A program made the position numbers and the translations under genes. DNA of 64,000 nt, taken from Enterococcus xiangfangensis (GTDB lineage: Bacteria > Bacillota > Bacilli > Lactobacillales > Enterococcaceae). Under the pieces are notes generated by a model that was given only the letters and a program-made list of their open reading frames with translations, was not told the DNA's origin and did not search any database. Location: NCBI RefSeq assembly GCF_005405365.1, contig NZ_BJDX01000004.1, positions 186,001 through 250,000 of the forward strand, read 5' to 3'. Below are positions 20,501 through 30,344 of the stretch, in pieces. Each line of letters starts with the position of its first letter. Position 1 is the stretch's first letter.

Positions 20501-20768
20501 GTGTCGGCAAGATCGCATCTGGTAATTCTTTACGTAAAATACGAGAAACAAATTCTAAGGTGATTGGTTCAATATAAACGGTATCTGCGATTTCTTGGTC
20601 GGTCATGATCGTCGCTGGATTTGAATTGACTAAAACAACTTCGTATCCTTCTTCTCTTAACGCTAAGCAAGCTTGCGTGCCGGCATAGTCAAATTCTGCG
20701 GCTTGGCCGATCACGATTGGACCTGATCCGATAACCATGATCTTTTTAATATCTGTACGTTTTGGCAT
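17586..20768 (-). CDS. carB: Carbamoyl-phosphate synthase, large subunit
   Basis: 1060 residues, full length, with the internal duplication of two ATP-grasp halves: [24 protein letters not shown] at the start and [22 protein letters not shown] near residue 560, each followed by NSNPAT or NSNPET and an EVNPR metal site. The C-terminal ~130 residues form the MGS-like allosteric domain. It makes carbamoyl phosphate for both pyrimidine and possibly arginine synthesis. Located in the pyr operon, so PyrR-controlled; no second car set is in this window. Confidence 0.98.
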   Translation of the reverse strand: MPKRTDIKKIMVIGSGPIVIGQAAEFDYAGTQACLALREEGYEVVLVNSNPATIMTDQEIADTVYIEPITLEFVSRILRKELPDAILPTLGGQTGLNMAIELAESGILDELNIELLGTKLSAIDQAEDRDLFKQLMEELEQPIPQSEIVNTVEEAVAFANIIGYPIIVRPAFTLGGTGGGMCDNEEELRTIAENGLKLSPATQCLIEKSIAGFKEIEYEVMRDSADNAIVVCNMENFDPVGIHTGDSIVFAPSQTLSDYEYQMLRDASLSIIRALKIEGGCNVQLALDPHSFNYYVIEVNPRVSRSSALASKATGYPIAKLAAKIAVGLTLDEMKNPVTETTYAEFEPALDYVVAKIPRWPFDKFESGERVLGTQMKATGEVMAIGRNIEESLLKAVRSLEIGTYHAELPELSEVTDDELTEKMVKAQDDRLFYLTEAIRRGYSIQEINKLTKVDLFFLDKLLHIVELEAALTQNKKNTAILKLAKQNGFSDIKIAQLWEMNASEVREFRIAEKIVPVYKMVDTCAAEFESQTPYFYSTYEFENESIRSKKESVLVLGSGPIRIGQGVEFDYATVHSVKAIQAAGYEAIIMNSNPETVSTDFSVSDKLYFEPLTLEDVLNVIELEQPMGVIVQFGGQTAINLAEPLVNNGVKILGTAIEDLDRAEDRDQFEQVLQSLSIPQPPGDTATSAKEAVKIAERIGYPVLVRPSYVLGGRAMEIVENQSDLEDYMANAVKASPEHPVLVDRYLVGKECEVDAICDGETVLIPGIMEHIERAGVHSGDSMAVYPPQTFSAELKATIEEYTRRLALGMNCIGMMNIQFVIHDNEVFVIEVNPRASRTVPFLSKITNIPMAQIATKAILGQSLKEIGYQDGLYPESEMVHVKAPVFSFTKLQKVDTYLGPEMKSTGEVMGTDRNLAKALYKAFAAAGLHLPEFGAVLFTVADETKEEALNLAKRFKEVGYSLIATAGTAEFFEKNGLNSKKIAKISEADDHNVIDLIRNGEAQVVINTMDKNRQNVSEDGFIIRREAVEHGVPLFTSLDTADAILRVMESRAFSIQKI

Positions 20769-21848
20769 TTATGCTTGCTCCTTCCATGCATCCATCATTT
20801 CCATAAACTCATCGAATAAGTGTACCCCATCGTGTGGTCCCGGCGCAGCATCAGGATGATATTGTACGCTAAATGCCGGATAATTGCGGTGACGGACCCC
20901 TTCGACTGTCCCATCATTGACTTCTATATGGGTGATCATTAATTTTTCAGGATCAATCGTTTTTTCATCGACTGCAAAACCGTGATTTTGAGAAGTGAAA
21001 TCGATCCGTCCAGTTGCGATTTCACGGACTGGATGATTTAATCCTCGATGACCGAATTTCATTTTATACGTATTGGCACCGTTAGCTAAGGCGAAAAGTT
21101 GATGTCCTAAACAGATTCCAAAAATAGGAACCTTTCCTTGGATTTGTTGAATCATTTCAATCGCTTCCGGCACATCTTTAGGATCTCCCGGTCCATTCGT
21201 CAACATCACGCCATCTGGACAAAGATCTAAAATTGATTGTGCATCCGTGTTGTAAGGCATCACAGTCAAGTTACATTCCCGCCGTGATAATTCTCGTAAG
21301 ATACTGTGTTTCAACCCAAAATCAATCACAACAACATTGCGGCCCACACCAGGGCTTGGGTAAGGTGTCACGGTAGATACTTGTGCGACTTGATTGGTTG
21401 GTAAAACCGTTGCTTTTAGTTGATCAAATGAGTGCTCTAATTGATCGGCTGGATCAACGATACTGCCTTTCATCGTTCCTGCACTGCGTAATTTTTTCGT
21501 TAGTGCGCGTGTATCGATCCCGGAAATTCCTGGAATCCCTTTTCGTTTCAAAAATTCATCTAACGTCATTTGGTTGCGCCAATTACTGGCCAACCGCGCG
21601 TGTTCCTTGACGATTACTCCTTTACAAGTCGGCGCGATGGATTCATAGTCATCGCGGTTCACACCATAGTTTCCTACCATTGGATAGGTGAATGTAATGA
21701 TCTGCCCGTTGAAACTTTGATCGGTGATCGTTTCTTGATATCCTGTCATACTAGTAGTAAAGACGACTTCACCGGCGACAGTCGCTTCGCCGCCAAATCC
21801 TTCGCCTTCAAATACTGTGCCATCTTCTAAAATTAAAAGTCTTTTCAA
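20769..21848 (-). CDS. carA: Carbamoyl-phosphate synthase, small (glutaminase) subunit
   Basis: 359 residues from a TTG start at 21848 ([20 protein letters not shown]); AGGAGG lies 9 bases upstream. A longer frame to 21884 would overlap pyrC. The class I glutamine amidotransferase triad is visible: Cys in [12 protein letters not shown] and His in [13 protein letters not shown]. It supplies ammonia to CarB. Starts 4 bases after the pyrC stop and ends directly at carB. Confidence 0.96.
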   Translation of the reverse strand: MKRLLILEDGTVFEGEGFGGEATVAGEVVFTTSMTGYQETITDQSFNGQIITFTYPMVGNYGVNRDDYESIAPTCKGVIVKEHARLASNWRNQMTLDEFLKRKGIPGISGIDTRALTKKLRSAGTMKGSIVDPADQLEHSFDQLKATVLPTNQVAQVSTVTPYPSPGVGRNVVVIDFGLKHSILRELSRRECNLTVMPYNTDAQSILDLCPDGVMLTNGPGDPKDVPEAIEMIQQIQGKVPIFGICLGHQLFALANGANTYKMKFGHRGLNHPVREIATGRIDFTSQNHGFAVDEKTIDPEKLMITHIEVNDGTVEGVRHRNYPAFSVQYHPDAAPGPHDGVHLFDEFMEMMDAWKEQA

Positions 21849-21852
21849 CGTT

Positions 21853-23133
21853 TTAGTCCTCCTTGTTGTATACCAACTGACCATCTACAAAGGTCATCAG
21901 TGTTGCACCTTTGACCGGCCAGCCAGTAAAAGGTGTGTTCACTCCTAATGATGCAAATTTCTTATCATCAATCGTTTCTTCGTGACTTAGATCAAACACT
22001 GCGATGTCGGCCGGTTGACCGATAGTCAAAGTACCCACAGTCAGTCCGAAAATCTCTGCTGGTTTGACCGCCATCCAATCAATCACTTGTTCTAATGTAA
22101 AGCGTCCTGTTTCAACAAAGTGTGTGTAAATCAATTGGAAAGCTGTCTCACTGCCGACGATCCCGAAAGGTGCTTTCAAAAAACTTTGATTTTTTTCTTC
22201 GAACCCGTGTGGAGCATGATCAGTCGCGATACAATCGATCGTCCCATCAAGCAACCCTCCGATCAATGCTTCACGATCCGCTGTTCCTCGTAACGGCGGA
22301 TTCATCTTCCAATAGCCATGATCTGCTGTAATATTTTCATCGATCAAAATCAAATGATGCGGTGATACTTCAGCGGTCACATGAACTCCAGCTTTTTTTG
22401 CCTCACGAATGATTCGAACACTTTCTTTGGTAGATACGTGACAGACATGATAGTGAACGCCTGTTTCTTCAGCTAAAATCAAATCTCTTGCAATTTGTGA
22501 CGATTCTGTAGCGCTTAAAATCCCAGGAAGTTCTAGTTGCTCGCTGATTTTTCCTTTATGCATCACGCCGCCAAATAATAAGGACTCATCTTCGGTATGA
22601 GCGACCAGTGCCATCTTATTTTCAGCAGCTTCTTTCATCGCTAAGTACATCGTTCCGGCAGTTTGTACTCCTACTCCGTCATTAGTAAAAGCAAATGCTC
22701 CAGCAGCCTTCAGCCCTTTTTGATTGGTCAGATTCTCGCTGCGTAGTGTTTCAGTGATTGGCGCGTATTGATGAACTTTCACCACAGCTTCTTTTTCAAT
22801 AAGTGCTTGTACCTCGTTGAATTTTTCTACCGTATCCGGAACTGGATCTAAATTAGGCATTGCGCAAACAGTCGTGTAGCCGCCGCGTGCTGCAGCTTTT
22901 GATCCGTCTTTGATCGTCTCTTTATAAGTGAATCCTGGTTCTCGCAAGTGAACGTGGACATCAACTAAACCTGGTGTAATCAATTGATTTTTGGCATCAT
23001 ATTCTTGATCAAACGTTATGGTTGAGAAATTTTTTCCAATGCCGGCGATGATACCATCTTCCAACCAAAGGTCACATGTCGTTGTTTGATTTTCTTTTGT
23101 CACGATTTTTCCATTTTTAATCAATGTTTTCAT
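21853..23133 (-). CDS. pyrC: Dihydroorotase
   Basis: 426 residues, class I dihydroorotase. Metal ligands [10 protein letters not shown] near residue 60, then [11 protein letters not shown] and the conserved CIATDHAPH near 300. It cyclises carbamoyl aspartate. Zn-binding motifs are complete, so it should be active. 13 bases from pyrB. Confidence 0.97.
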   Translation of the reverse strand: MKTLIKNGKIVTKENQTTTCDLWLEDGIIAGIGKNFSTITFDQEYDAKNQLITPGLVDVHVHLREPGFTYKETIKDGSKAAARGGYTTVCAMPNLDPVPDTVEKFNEVQALIEKEAVVKVHQYAPITETLRSENLTNQKGLKAAGAFAFTNDGVGVQTAGTMYLAMKEAAENKMALVAHTEDESLLFGGVMHKGKISEQLELPGILSATESSQIARDLILAEETGVHYHVCHVSTKESVRIIREAKKAGVHVTAEVSPHHLILIDENITADHGYWKMNPPLRGTADREALIGGLLDGTIDCIATDHAPHGFEEKNQSFLKAPFGIVGSETAFQLIYTHFVETGRFTLEQVIDWMAVKPAEIFGLTVGTLTIGQPADIAVFDLSHEETIDDKKFASLGVNTPFTGWPVKGATLMTFVDGQLVYNKED

Positions 23134-23146
23134 TTTATCTGCCCCT

Positions 23147-24073
23147 TTACGATTTCCCTCTGAGTATTGCTTCTAAAATGGCCATCCGAATATAAACGCC
23201 ATTTGTCATTTGTGAAACGATGCGTGATTGCAAGCTTTCGACTAAACTATCAGCAATTTCCACATCGCGATTAACTGGTGCCGGGTGCATAATGATTGCA
23301 TTATCTTTCAACTGCTTTCCCCGTTCGAGTGTCAAGCCGTATTTTTGATGATAGTCTTCCTTTGAAAAACTCTCTTGACCATCATGGCGTTCATGCTGGA
23401 CTCTTAAAAGCATCATGACATCGACTTGTGGGACTAGTTCATCCAACGGTCGATAGGTCCCATAAACATCAAAACTCTCATCGTACCATTCCTCCGGTCC
23501 TGAAAAATAAACTTCCGCCCCCAGTCGTTTTAACATTTGCATATTTGATTTGGCAACTCGCGAGTGAGTGATGTCCCCGACGATCGCAATTTTTAAATTG
23601 TTGAAGTGATTGAATTCCTGATGAATCGTCATAAGGTCTAACAAGCACTGTGTCGGGTGTTGACCACTGCCATCACCGCCGTTCACAATCGAACATTGAA
23701 TCGTTTTACTTTGGATCAGCTCGTCGTAATAATTTTCATCACTGTGTCGAATAACTGCGACATCAACTCCTAAGGCGGACATCGTTAAGACTGTGTCATA
23801 CAGCGTCTCACCTTTTTGGACAGAACTGGTTTTAGCATCAAAATCAATCACATCTAGTCCAAGTTTTTTTTCAGCAACTTCAAAACTTTTATGCGTCCGG
23901 GTACTATTTTCAAAGAAAAGATTAGTGACAAAGTATTGATCCTTATAAGGTGCCCAACGCGCGCCTTGTTTGAACTGCTGCGCTCGGAAAATCAGTCCCA
24001 TCACCTCTTGATCGGTCAAGGCTTCGACTGTCAATAAGTGTTTTAGACTAATCTCCTCTGACTGGATGATCAT
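23147..24073 (-). CDS. pyrB: Aspartate carbamoyltransferase, catalytic subunit
   Basis: 308 residues. Carbamoyl-phosphate loop [20 protein letters not shown] near residue 53, [17 protein letters not shown] near 135, and [11 protein letters not shown] near 265. No pyrI regulatory subunit is present, as usual in Firmicutes. No PyrR site is seen in the 51-base gap upstream. Confidence 0.97.
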   Translation of the reverse strand: MIIQSEEISLKHLLTVEALTDQEVMGLIFRAQQFKQGARWAPYKDQYFVTNLFFENSTRTHKSFEVAEKKLGLDVIDFDAKTSSVQKGETLYDTVLTMSALGVDVAVIRHSDENYYDELIQSKTIQCSIVNGGDGSGQHPTQCLLDLMTIHQEFNHFNNLKIAIVGDITHSRVAKSNMQMLKRLGAEVYFSGPEEWYDESFDVYGTYRPLDELVPQVDVMMLLRVQHERHDGQESFSKEDYHQKYGLTLERGKQLKDNAIIMHPAPVNRDVEIADSLVESLQSRIVSQMTNGVYIRMAILEAILRGKS

Positions 24074-24124
24074 GAAATTTCCTCCTTATTTGTACTAGCT
24101 TATTTTTTTATAATAAGTGTATGC

Positions 24125-25399
24125 TTATTTCTTTTCGCTGCGTGCTTGTTCCGGCAAAATGAGATTCAAAACAATTCCTAGAACTGTAGCTAGAGCCATC
24201 GCAGATAACGTAAACGTTCCGGCTTCAAAAACTAAACCACCGATGCCGATGACTAAAATAGTCGAAGCAATCAGTAAATTTTTCTTGCGGTCAAAATCGA
24301 TCTTATTTTCAATCAAGATTTTTAAACCGCTGGCTGCAATAACACCGAACAAAATGAAGCTGATGCCTGAGATCACCGGTCCAGGAATACTTAAGATCAA
24401 CGCGCTGAGTTTTCCGACAAAACCTAACAATACTGCGAAGATCGCCGCTCCACCGATCACAAAGACACTGTGAACGCGCGTGATTGCAAGCACACCGATA
24501 TTTTCACCATAACTTGTTACTGGAGGCCCCCCGACGAAGCCGGCAACGATTTGCGCCAGGCCGTCACCCATCAGTGTGCGATCTAAGCCGGGATCTTCAA
24601 AGAAATTTCGTTTTGTCAGTTTATTTAATACCATCAAGTGTCCGATATGTTCAGTCATTGTGACAAAAGCGATTGGTGCCATTGTGGTAATCGCATTGAT
24701 GTACAACTTAGGTTGATAGCTGATAAAAGGAACGTTGAAAGCGGGCATTGCTAGCCACTTCGCTTCGATGATCGGCTGATAATCGATGATACCGAAAATC
24801 ATCGCTGTGATATAGCCTCCGATGATGCCCAGTAAGATTGGAATCAGTCCTAAGAAGCCAGTGAAAAACATATTGAAAAAGATTGTTAAAGCCAATGTGA
24901 TCAGAGCAACTATCACGTATTTGAAGCTGTATACACCATTGTTATACATTGCGTTTTGCGCGGCGTTACTGGCTAACCCTAAGCCGATGACCATCACGAC
25001 CGGTCCTACAACGATTGGCGGTAAGATTTTGTCTAGCCAGCCAGAACCAATTTTTCGAATAACAAAGGAGACGATCAAGTAAACTAAGCCGCAAGTTAGT
25101 GCGCCTTGTGCAATTGCAGGGTATCCGTCACTCTTCATCAATAATTTCATAGCCGCGATAAAAGCGAAACTGCTACCTAGATAAGCGGGAATCTTGCCTT
25201 TTGTTACCGTTAAGTAAACCAAGGTGCCTAAGCCAGAACTTACAAGCGCAATACTCGGATTGATGCCGACTAAGATTGGAACCAAAACCGTTGCGCCAAA
25301 CATCGTGAACAAGTGTTGGATACTTAATCCAACCCAATGACCAGCACTTGGGCGATCGTGAATATCTAAAACAACATCATCATTGTGAAACTCTTGCAT
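24125..25399 (-). CDS. pyrP: Uracil permease (NCS2 family)
   Basis: 424 residues with about 12-14 membrane segments. NCS2 hallmarks: FTMFGATVLVPILVGINPS, GQ/H-type signature and PPVTSYGENIGVLAITRVHS near residue 290, which carries the substrate-binding Glu. It imports uracil by proton symport. Sits between pyrR and pyrB as in many Gram-positives. The gap to pyrR (37 bases) holds no second attenuator. Confidence 0.95.
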   Translation of the reverse strand: MQEFHNDDVVLDIHDRPSAGHWVGLSIQHLFTMFGATVLVPILVGINPSIALVSSGLGTLVYLTVTKGKIPAYLGSSFAFIAAMKLLMKSDGYPAIAQGALTCGLVYLIVSFVIRKIGSGWLDKILPPIVVGPVVMVIGLGLASNAAQNAMYNNGVYSFKYVIVALITLALTIFFNMFFTGFLGLIPILLGIIGGYITAMIFGIIDYQPIIEAKWLAMPAFNVPFISYQPKLYINAITTMAPIAFVTMTEHIGHLMVLNKLTKRNFFEDPGLDRTLMGDGLAQIVAGFVGGPPVTSYGENIGVLAITRVHSVFVIGGAAIFAVLLGFVGKLSALILSIPGPVISGISFILFGVIAASGLKILIENKIDFDRKKNLLIASTILVIGIGGLVFEAGTFTLSAMALATVLGIVLNLILPEQARSEKK

Positions 25400-25436
25400 G
25401 AAATTCCCTCTTTCCAGCTTCTATTTATCAATTTTT

Positions 25437-25985
<549 letters not shown>

Positions 25986-25998
25986 TTATTTTTGCAAT

Positions 25999-26131
25999 AA
26001 AAAAACTCCTACCCGTAATTAGGTAGGAGGAATGTTAGCAACTTCGTCAAAATGATAGTGTTCACCTAGGCGCACCTAGTCCAAACTACTATCGAATTCC
26101 TTCTTAGCCTCACGGGACTACTCTTAAAGGA
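25999..26131 (-). promoter_or_regulatory. PyrR-responsive attenuator of the pyr operon
   Basis: On the minus strand the leader carries the PyrR binding loop AGTCCCGTGAGGCTAAGAAG (26119-26098 region), within a stem starting at 26131. It differs at only a couple of positions from the AGTCCAGAGAGGCT consensus. A terminator hairpin CTCCTACCTAATTACGGGTAGGAG followed by U7 lies at 26024-25999. It appears to be the only such site in the operon, whereas Bacillus has three. Confidence 0.88.
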
Positions 26132-26159
26132 TCATATTCAATTATTTCTTGCTACAGTC

Positions 26160-26188
26160 ACTATACTATTCCTTAATTAAGAAATCAA
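26160..26188 (-). promoter_or_regulatory. Promoter of the pyr operon
   Basis: TTGATT at 26188-26183 and TATAGT at 26165-26160 on the minus strand, spacer 17. The -35 box overlaps the stop codon region of rluD, so the pyr promoter sits in the 3' end of that gene. Confidence 0.65.
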
Positions 26189-27093
26189 TCTTTTTCTGTT
26201 AACTGTTTCAAAGTTTTTTTGAAAATTTCTGGTAACGGTGCCTCAAAGACCATCATTTCACCAGTCGTCGGATGTTCAAAGCCTAGTAGTTTGGCATGAA
26301 GAAATTGACCATTTCCCTTTAATGTCTTTTTTGGACCATATAATGGATCGCCGGCTACTGGGTAACCGATGTATTGCATATGGACTCTGATTTGATGCGT
26401 TCGGCCAGTCTCTAATTGTAATTCAATCAACGTATAGCCTTCAAACCGTTTTAAAACTTCAAAATGAGTCACGGCAGATTTTCCATCTTCTATTACTGCC
26501 TGCATCTTGCGATTAGTTTTTGAACGACCTATCGGAGCTTCGATTCGACCTTTTTCATGAGGGATTTCTCCGTGAACTAGTGCTACATATTTTCGTAAAG
26601 AAGTTTTGTCTTTTAATTGTTTAGCTAATGCTTCATGCGCCTGATCATTTTTAGCTACCATCAATAAACCAGAAGTGTCTTTGTCGATTCGATGTACGAT
26701 CCCTGGACGAACAACGTCGTTGATCGTTGATAAGTTTTTGATTTGGTACAATAAACCATTGACCAACGTTCCTTTCGGATGTCCTGCAGATGGATGAACC
26801 ACCATTCCTTGAGGTTTATTGACTACGACTACATCGTCATCTTCGTAGACGATCGTCAAATCAAGATTTTCTGGGACAAGATCTAATTCTTCCGGTTCCG
26901 GAATTTCAATTAAAATTTTATCTCCAGCGTGTACTTTATAATTTGCTTTGATGACTTTGCCATCGATTGAAACGTGCTGTTCTTTAATCCATTGTTGGAG
27001 TTGTGAGCGCGAATGATCGGCTAAACGGTCATTCAACACTTTATCGATTCTGCCTGTTTCGTCTTTTATGATTACTTCAATTTGATTATCCAT
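26185..27093 (-). CDS. rluD: Large ribosomal RNA pseudouridine synthase, RluD family
   Basis: 302 residues from ATG 27093 (MDNQIEVIIKDETGRIDKVL); the six-residue longer start has no clear advantage. An N-terminal S4 RNA-binding domain (to about 75) precedes the catalytic domain with VHRIDKDTSGLLMVAKN, where the Asp is the catalytic residue. TGRTHQIRVHMQYIG is the other family signature. It modifies uridines in 23S rRNA helix 69 in related proteins. Overlaps lspA by 8 bases, the usual lspA-rluD pair of Firmicutes. Confidence 0.94.
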   Translation of the reverse strand: MDNQIEVIIKDETGRIDKVLNDRLADHSRSQLQQWIKEQHVSIDGKVIKANYKVHAGDKILIEIPEPEELDLVPENLDLTIVYEDDDVVVVNKPQGMVVHPSAGHPKGTLVNGLLYQIKNLSTINDVVRPGIVHRIDKDTSGLLMVAKNDQAHEALAKQLKDKTSLRKYVALVHGEIPHEKGRIEAPIGRSKTNRKMQAVIEDGKSAVTHFEVLKRFEGYTLIELQLETGRTHQIRVHMQYIGYPVAGDPLYGPKKTLKGNGQFLHAKLLGFEHPTTGEMMVFEAPLPEIFKKTLKQLTEKD

Positions 27094-27547
27094 TTTTTTT
27101 ATCTCTCTCATCTAATAAAATATAAATAAATAGCATGATCACGCCAGCGACTAAAGCCATATCTGCAATATTGAAAATTGGAAAATTGATAAAGTCTAAC
27201 TGAAACATATCTACCACATAACCCAAGCGAAAACGATCAATGAAATTGCCCAACGCCCCAGCTAGAAAAAAACTCAAACCGATCGTTAGCCATTTACTAT
27301 CGTGTAAATGTTTGACTAAATAAAAAACCACCGCAATGACTGCCGCAATCGTAATCAGAATAAAAAAAGTCCGCTGACCTTCAAATAAACTGAACGCTCC
27401 GCCTGTGTTGCGAATGTGTGTCAATGATAACACATTCGGTATTATCTCCTGGCTGTCACCAAAATTGTATTCATTGACGATCCACCATTTGAACCACTGG
27501 TCTAAACCGATGATTCCTGCACTTAATAATAAATAAATAATTAACAA
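27086..27547 (-). CDS. lspA: Lipoprotein signal peptidase (signal peptidase II)
   Basis: 153 residues with four membrane helices. Catalytic aspartates are visible in GNFIDRFRLGYVVDMF and FNIADMALVAG, and RNTGGAFSLF is the third family motif. It cleaves prolipoprotein signal peptides after lipidation. It follows the HEPN/CBS gene by 4 bases and overlaps rluD. Confidence 0.96.
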   Translation of the reverse strand: MLIIYLLLSAGIIGLDQWFKWWIVNEYNFGDSQEIIPNVLSLTHIRNTGGAFSLFEGQRTFFILITIAAVIAVVFYLVKHLHDSKWLTIGLSFFLAGALGNFIDRFRLGYVVDMFQLDFINFPIFNIADMALVAGVIMLFIYILLDERDKKNG

Positions 27548-27550
27548 TCC

Positions 27551-28252
27551 TTACTGCTCCTTTTCTTGACCATAAATATCCCGCGGTCGAATAATCCCCA
27601 ATAAATTGCCGTCAGATTTTCCATCTTTAGTGATCAAGATTGCTTCTAACGTTCCTTCGATCTGAAACATTTTCTTTGCTTCAGAAACTTTTGTCGCAGC
27701 TGAAACAAATTTGAAATTCACTCGCTTGCTATTTGTTGATAGCAAGTCTTCTGCTACTAAACCTTTAAGATTGATTGTTCCTGTTAAGCTGACTTGGGCA
27801 AAATAAAATCCGATTGTGCGCAGCGTGATCAATCCCATAAATTTTCCTGCATCGTAAACAGGAAACTGCGAGAAGTGCTTTTCCGTAATGATTTTCATTA
27901 TGTCCACTAATGGCAACGTTCGCTCGAATCCCGTCACTTTTTTACCAAAACGCGGTAGCACTCTTTCTGGCCGCAACAAATTTTCTTCGATCTTTTTGAT
28001 TCGCTCAACTGCCCATTCATTAGGTTCGGCGATCACAAAATCATCCGCTACTTGATCGTGGACGATTGCATTGCGCAGTTGTGCTAATTGAAGCAGATCA
28101 TTTTCATTTCCACCGATCGAATTATCCCGCCGCTTTGATAATCGTCTGACTGCTTCACTAAAACTCATATTTACCGGATTGCCTAATTGCCGCTTCATTT
28201 CTTTTTCGATTCGATTAAATGTACTTAAAAAGATATCTGCTCGTTCTCCCAT
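27551..28252 (-). CDS. HEPN-like N-terminal domain fused to a CBS-pair domain
   Basis: 233 residues. Residues ~1-105 are helical and contain LAQLRNAIVHDQ with R60-N61-x3-H65, which fits the RX4-6H signature of HEPN domains (often RNases in toxin or stress systems). Residues ~110-230 form a pair of CBS motifs (VDIMKIITEKHFSQFPVYDAGKFMGLIT and EAKKMFQIEGTLEAILITKDGKSDGNLLGIIRPRDI), which usually bind adenine nucleotides. CBS is a confident call; HEPN is inference from the motif. It is cotranscribed with lspA and rluD. No transmembrane segment. Function unknown. Confidence 0.7.
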   Translation of the reverse strand: MGERADIFLSTFNRIEKEMKRQLGNPVNMSFSEAVRRLSKRRDNSIGGNENDLLQLAQLRNAIVHDQVADDFVIAEPNEWAVERIKKIEENLLRPERVLPRFGKKVTGFERTLPLVDIMKIITEKHFSQFPVYDAGKFMGLITLRTIGFYFAQVSLTGTINLKGLVAEDLLSTNSKRVNFKFVSAATKVSEAKKMFQIEGTLEAILITKDGKSDGNLLGIIRPRDIYGQEKEQ

Positions 28253-28417
28253 TAGCCGGCTCCTTACATTTTTACTATGATCCTTTCGCTATCCACCAAA
28301 GATTGCTGAGCGCTATTCATTCTTACGGTCACTTCAGGTGATAACTTCAGTATAAGTGAAAAAAAGCGCGATGGAAAGCCCGAGACTTTAAAAAAGCGGC
28401 TAAGATCAGCTAATCGC

Positions 28418-28446
28418 AAAAAAGCTGCACCAAACTTGGTGCAACC
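28418..28446 (-). terminator. Intrinsic terminator after argD
   Basis: Minus strand TTGCACCAA-GT-TTGGTGCA hairpin followed by six U. It closes the arg operon. The remaining ~165 bases to the HEPN/CBS gene hold a possible weak promoter (TATACT near 28349) and nothing else I can support. Confidence 0.8.
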
Positions 28447-28447
28447 C

Positions 28448-29587
28448 CTACTGGATCACTTGACGGATGATTTTTAATCCTTGCTCCAGCTCTTGCTGGC
28501 TGATCGTCAAAGGCGGCAGTAATCTTAAAACTTTTTTGCCTGCTTTGAGTGCCAATAATTGCTGATTTTTTAAGCCTTGGATCACTGTGTACAGTGTCTC
28601 AGGTGAATCAAGTTCAACACCAATCATCAATCCTGCACCGCGAACCGCGCATACTTTATCTGACTGATCGATCAATTGTGACAACTCTTGTTTCAAAAAA
28701 TTACCTTTAGCTGCCACCGCTGAGAGAAAGGTTGGCTGATTGATTTCAGTGATAACCGTTTCAGCGACTCTCATCGCTAAATTATTCCCACCAAAAGTCG
28801 TACCATGAGAACCCGGTCCAAAGGCTTTAGCTAATTCAACTTTCCCCAGCATTGCTCCGACCGGAATACCATTTGCCAATGCTTTAGCGGTCGTAATGAT
28901 ATCTGGCTCAACCTGATACGCTTCAAAGGCAAAAAACGTTCCTGTTCTTCCTACTCCCGTTTGAATCTCATCGATGATCAATAAACTATTATTTTCTTTG
29001 CACAATTTCTCCACGGCTTGCAGCCAGTTTTTTTCTGCAGGAATAATCCCGCCTTCACCTTGGATCACCTCCAACATCACTGCAGCGACATCATCAGTTA
29101 ATTTTCCCTTCAAAGGTGCTAATTGATTATATGGCAAGTAGTCAAAACCCGCGACAATCGGATAAAAACCTGCTTGCAATGCTGGTTGCCCCGTTGCACT
29201 TAAAGCTCCGTAAGTACGACCGTGAAAGGATTGCTTGAAAGTTAAAATTTTTTGACGTCCTGTTGCTTTTCTTGCTAATTTGATTGCTGCTTCATTGGCC
29301 TCAGTCCCGCTATTGCAGAAAAAAGTTGCATAATCTTTTCCCATCGTTAGTTTTTGAGCAACTTGTTCTTGCAATTTATTCGCATATAAATTGGAACTGT
29401 GCCAAATCTTATTTGTTTGCTCAGCTAAAGCCTGCAAAACTTTAGGATTTTTATGTCCTAAATTACTTACGCCGATTCCGCTCGTAAAATCTAAATAACG
29501 GGTCTGATTTTGATCATAGACATAACTACCTGCGCCATCGATCAAATCGATAGTATCTCGTGCATAATTTGGAAATAAATAACTCAT
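28448..29587 (-). CDS. argD: Acetylornithine aminotransferase
   Basis: 379 residues, class III PLP aminotransferase. Pyridoxal-binding lysine in DIITTAKALANGIPVGAML near residue 236, cofactor contacts FCNSGTEANEAAIKLARK and LIIDEIQTGVGRTGTF. It transaminates N-acetylglutamate semialdehyde to N-acetylornithine. The start overlaps the argB stop by 4 bases, ATGA-type. Last gene of the arg operon. Confidence 0.94.
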   Translation of the reverse strand: MSYLFPNYARDTIDLIDGAGSYVYDQNQTRYLDFTSGIGVSNLGHKNPKVLQALAEQTNKIWHSSNLYANKLQEQVAQKLTMGKDYATFFCNSGTEANEAAIKLARKATGRQKILTFKQSFHGRTYGALSATGQPALQAGFYPIVAGFDYLPYNQLAPLKGKLTDDVAAVMLEVIQGEGGIIPAEKNWLQAVEKLCKENNSLLIIDEIQTGVGRTGTFFAFEAYQVEPDIITTAKALANGIPVGAMLGKVELAKAFGPGSHGTTFGGNNLAMRVAETVITEINQPTFLSAVAAKGNFLKQELSQLIDQSDKVCAVRGAGLMIGVELDSPETLYTVIQGLKNQQLLALKAGKKVLRLLPPLTISQQELEQGLKIIRQVIQ

Positions 29588-30330
29588 ACAAAGGTTTCCT
29601 CCTTTTTTAGTACCGTTCCAGAATACTCGATCTTATTAGTAATGTGGATTTCTGAAACTCCGTTTTCTAATGCACTGACAGCATTGGCTAGTTTCGGAAG
29701 CATACCGCCTGTAATTACATTCTCTATTTTTAACTGCTCAACTTCAGCGCTAGAAAGTTCTTTAAGCCATTTTCCAGCTTTTTTGACTCCGGGTACATCG
29801 GTTAATAAGTACAATGCTTTGGCGCCGAGCGCTTCAGCAATTTTACAAGCGGCAGCATCTGCGTTAATATTTAACCATTGCCCTTCAGCTGTCATTCCTA
29901 AGGGTGCAATAATCGGAATGTAATGCTTATATAAAATATTTTCTATGGGAGCAGAATTGATTTTTGTAATCTTACCGACATAGCCTCGCTTTTTATCAAG
30001 GACTTCTCCTTGAATCAATTTGTCGCAAGAAGCGTTGAGTCCGATTGCCGCAAAGCCTTGCTGTTGAAATACTGTGGTGATTGCAGGCTGGACTTGACCG
30101 ATCAAAACCATTTGAGCAATTTTCAGCGTCTGTTCAGTAGTGACTCGCAGCCCCTCTTCTATCATAACTGGGATATTCAAGCGTTCCATCATTTCAGTAA
30201 TATAATGACCGCCTCCATGGACGATAACGACCTCATCTCCATCTAAATGCCATTGTTTGATTTGCTCAAAAAAACTTTTCGTTAAATTATCACTGGCAAT
30301 ACCGCCGATCTTTACAACAATTTTTCCCAT
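29584..30330 (-). CDS. argB: Acetylglutamate kinase
   Basis: 248 residues from ATG 30330 (MGKIVVKIGGIASDN), preceded by AGGAGCGATAGTT. A longer frame (to 30402) overlaps argJ and is rejected. Amino-acid kinase fold: VKIGG at the N terminus, VIVHGGGHYITEMM near residue 37, LNINADAAACKIAEALGA near 155 and GGMLPKLANAVSAL near 205. It phosphorylates N-acetylglutamate. No extra N-terminal helix typical of strongly Arg-inhibited hexameric kinases is visible. Confidence 0.94.
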   Translation of the reverse strand: MGKIVVKIGGIASDNLTKSFFEQIKQWHLDGDEVVIVHGGGHYITEMMERLNIPVMIEEGLRVTTEQTLKIAQMVLIGQVQPAITTVFQQQGFAAIGLNASCDKLIQGEVLDKKRGYVGKITKINSAPIENILYKHYIPIIAPLGMTAEGQWLNINADAAACKIAEALGAKALYLLTDVPGVKKAGKWLKELSSAEVEQLKIENVITGGMLPKLANAVSALENGVSEIHITNKIEYSGTVLKKEETFV

Positions 30331-30344
30331 AACTATCGCTCCTA

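Noticed and set aside
24117..24473. 118-codon plus-strand ORF opposite pyrP
   Set aside because: Antisense shadow of a real transmembrane gene; composition follows the complement of pyrP.
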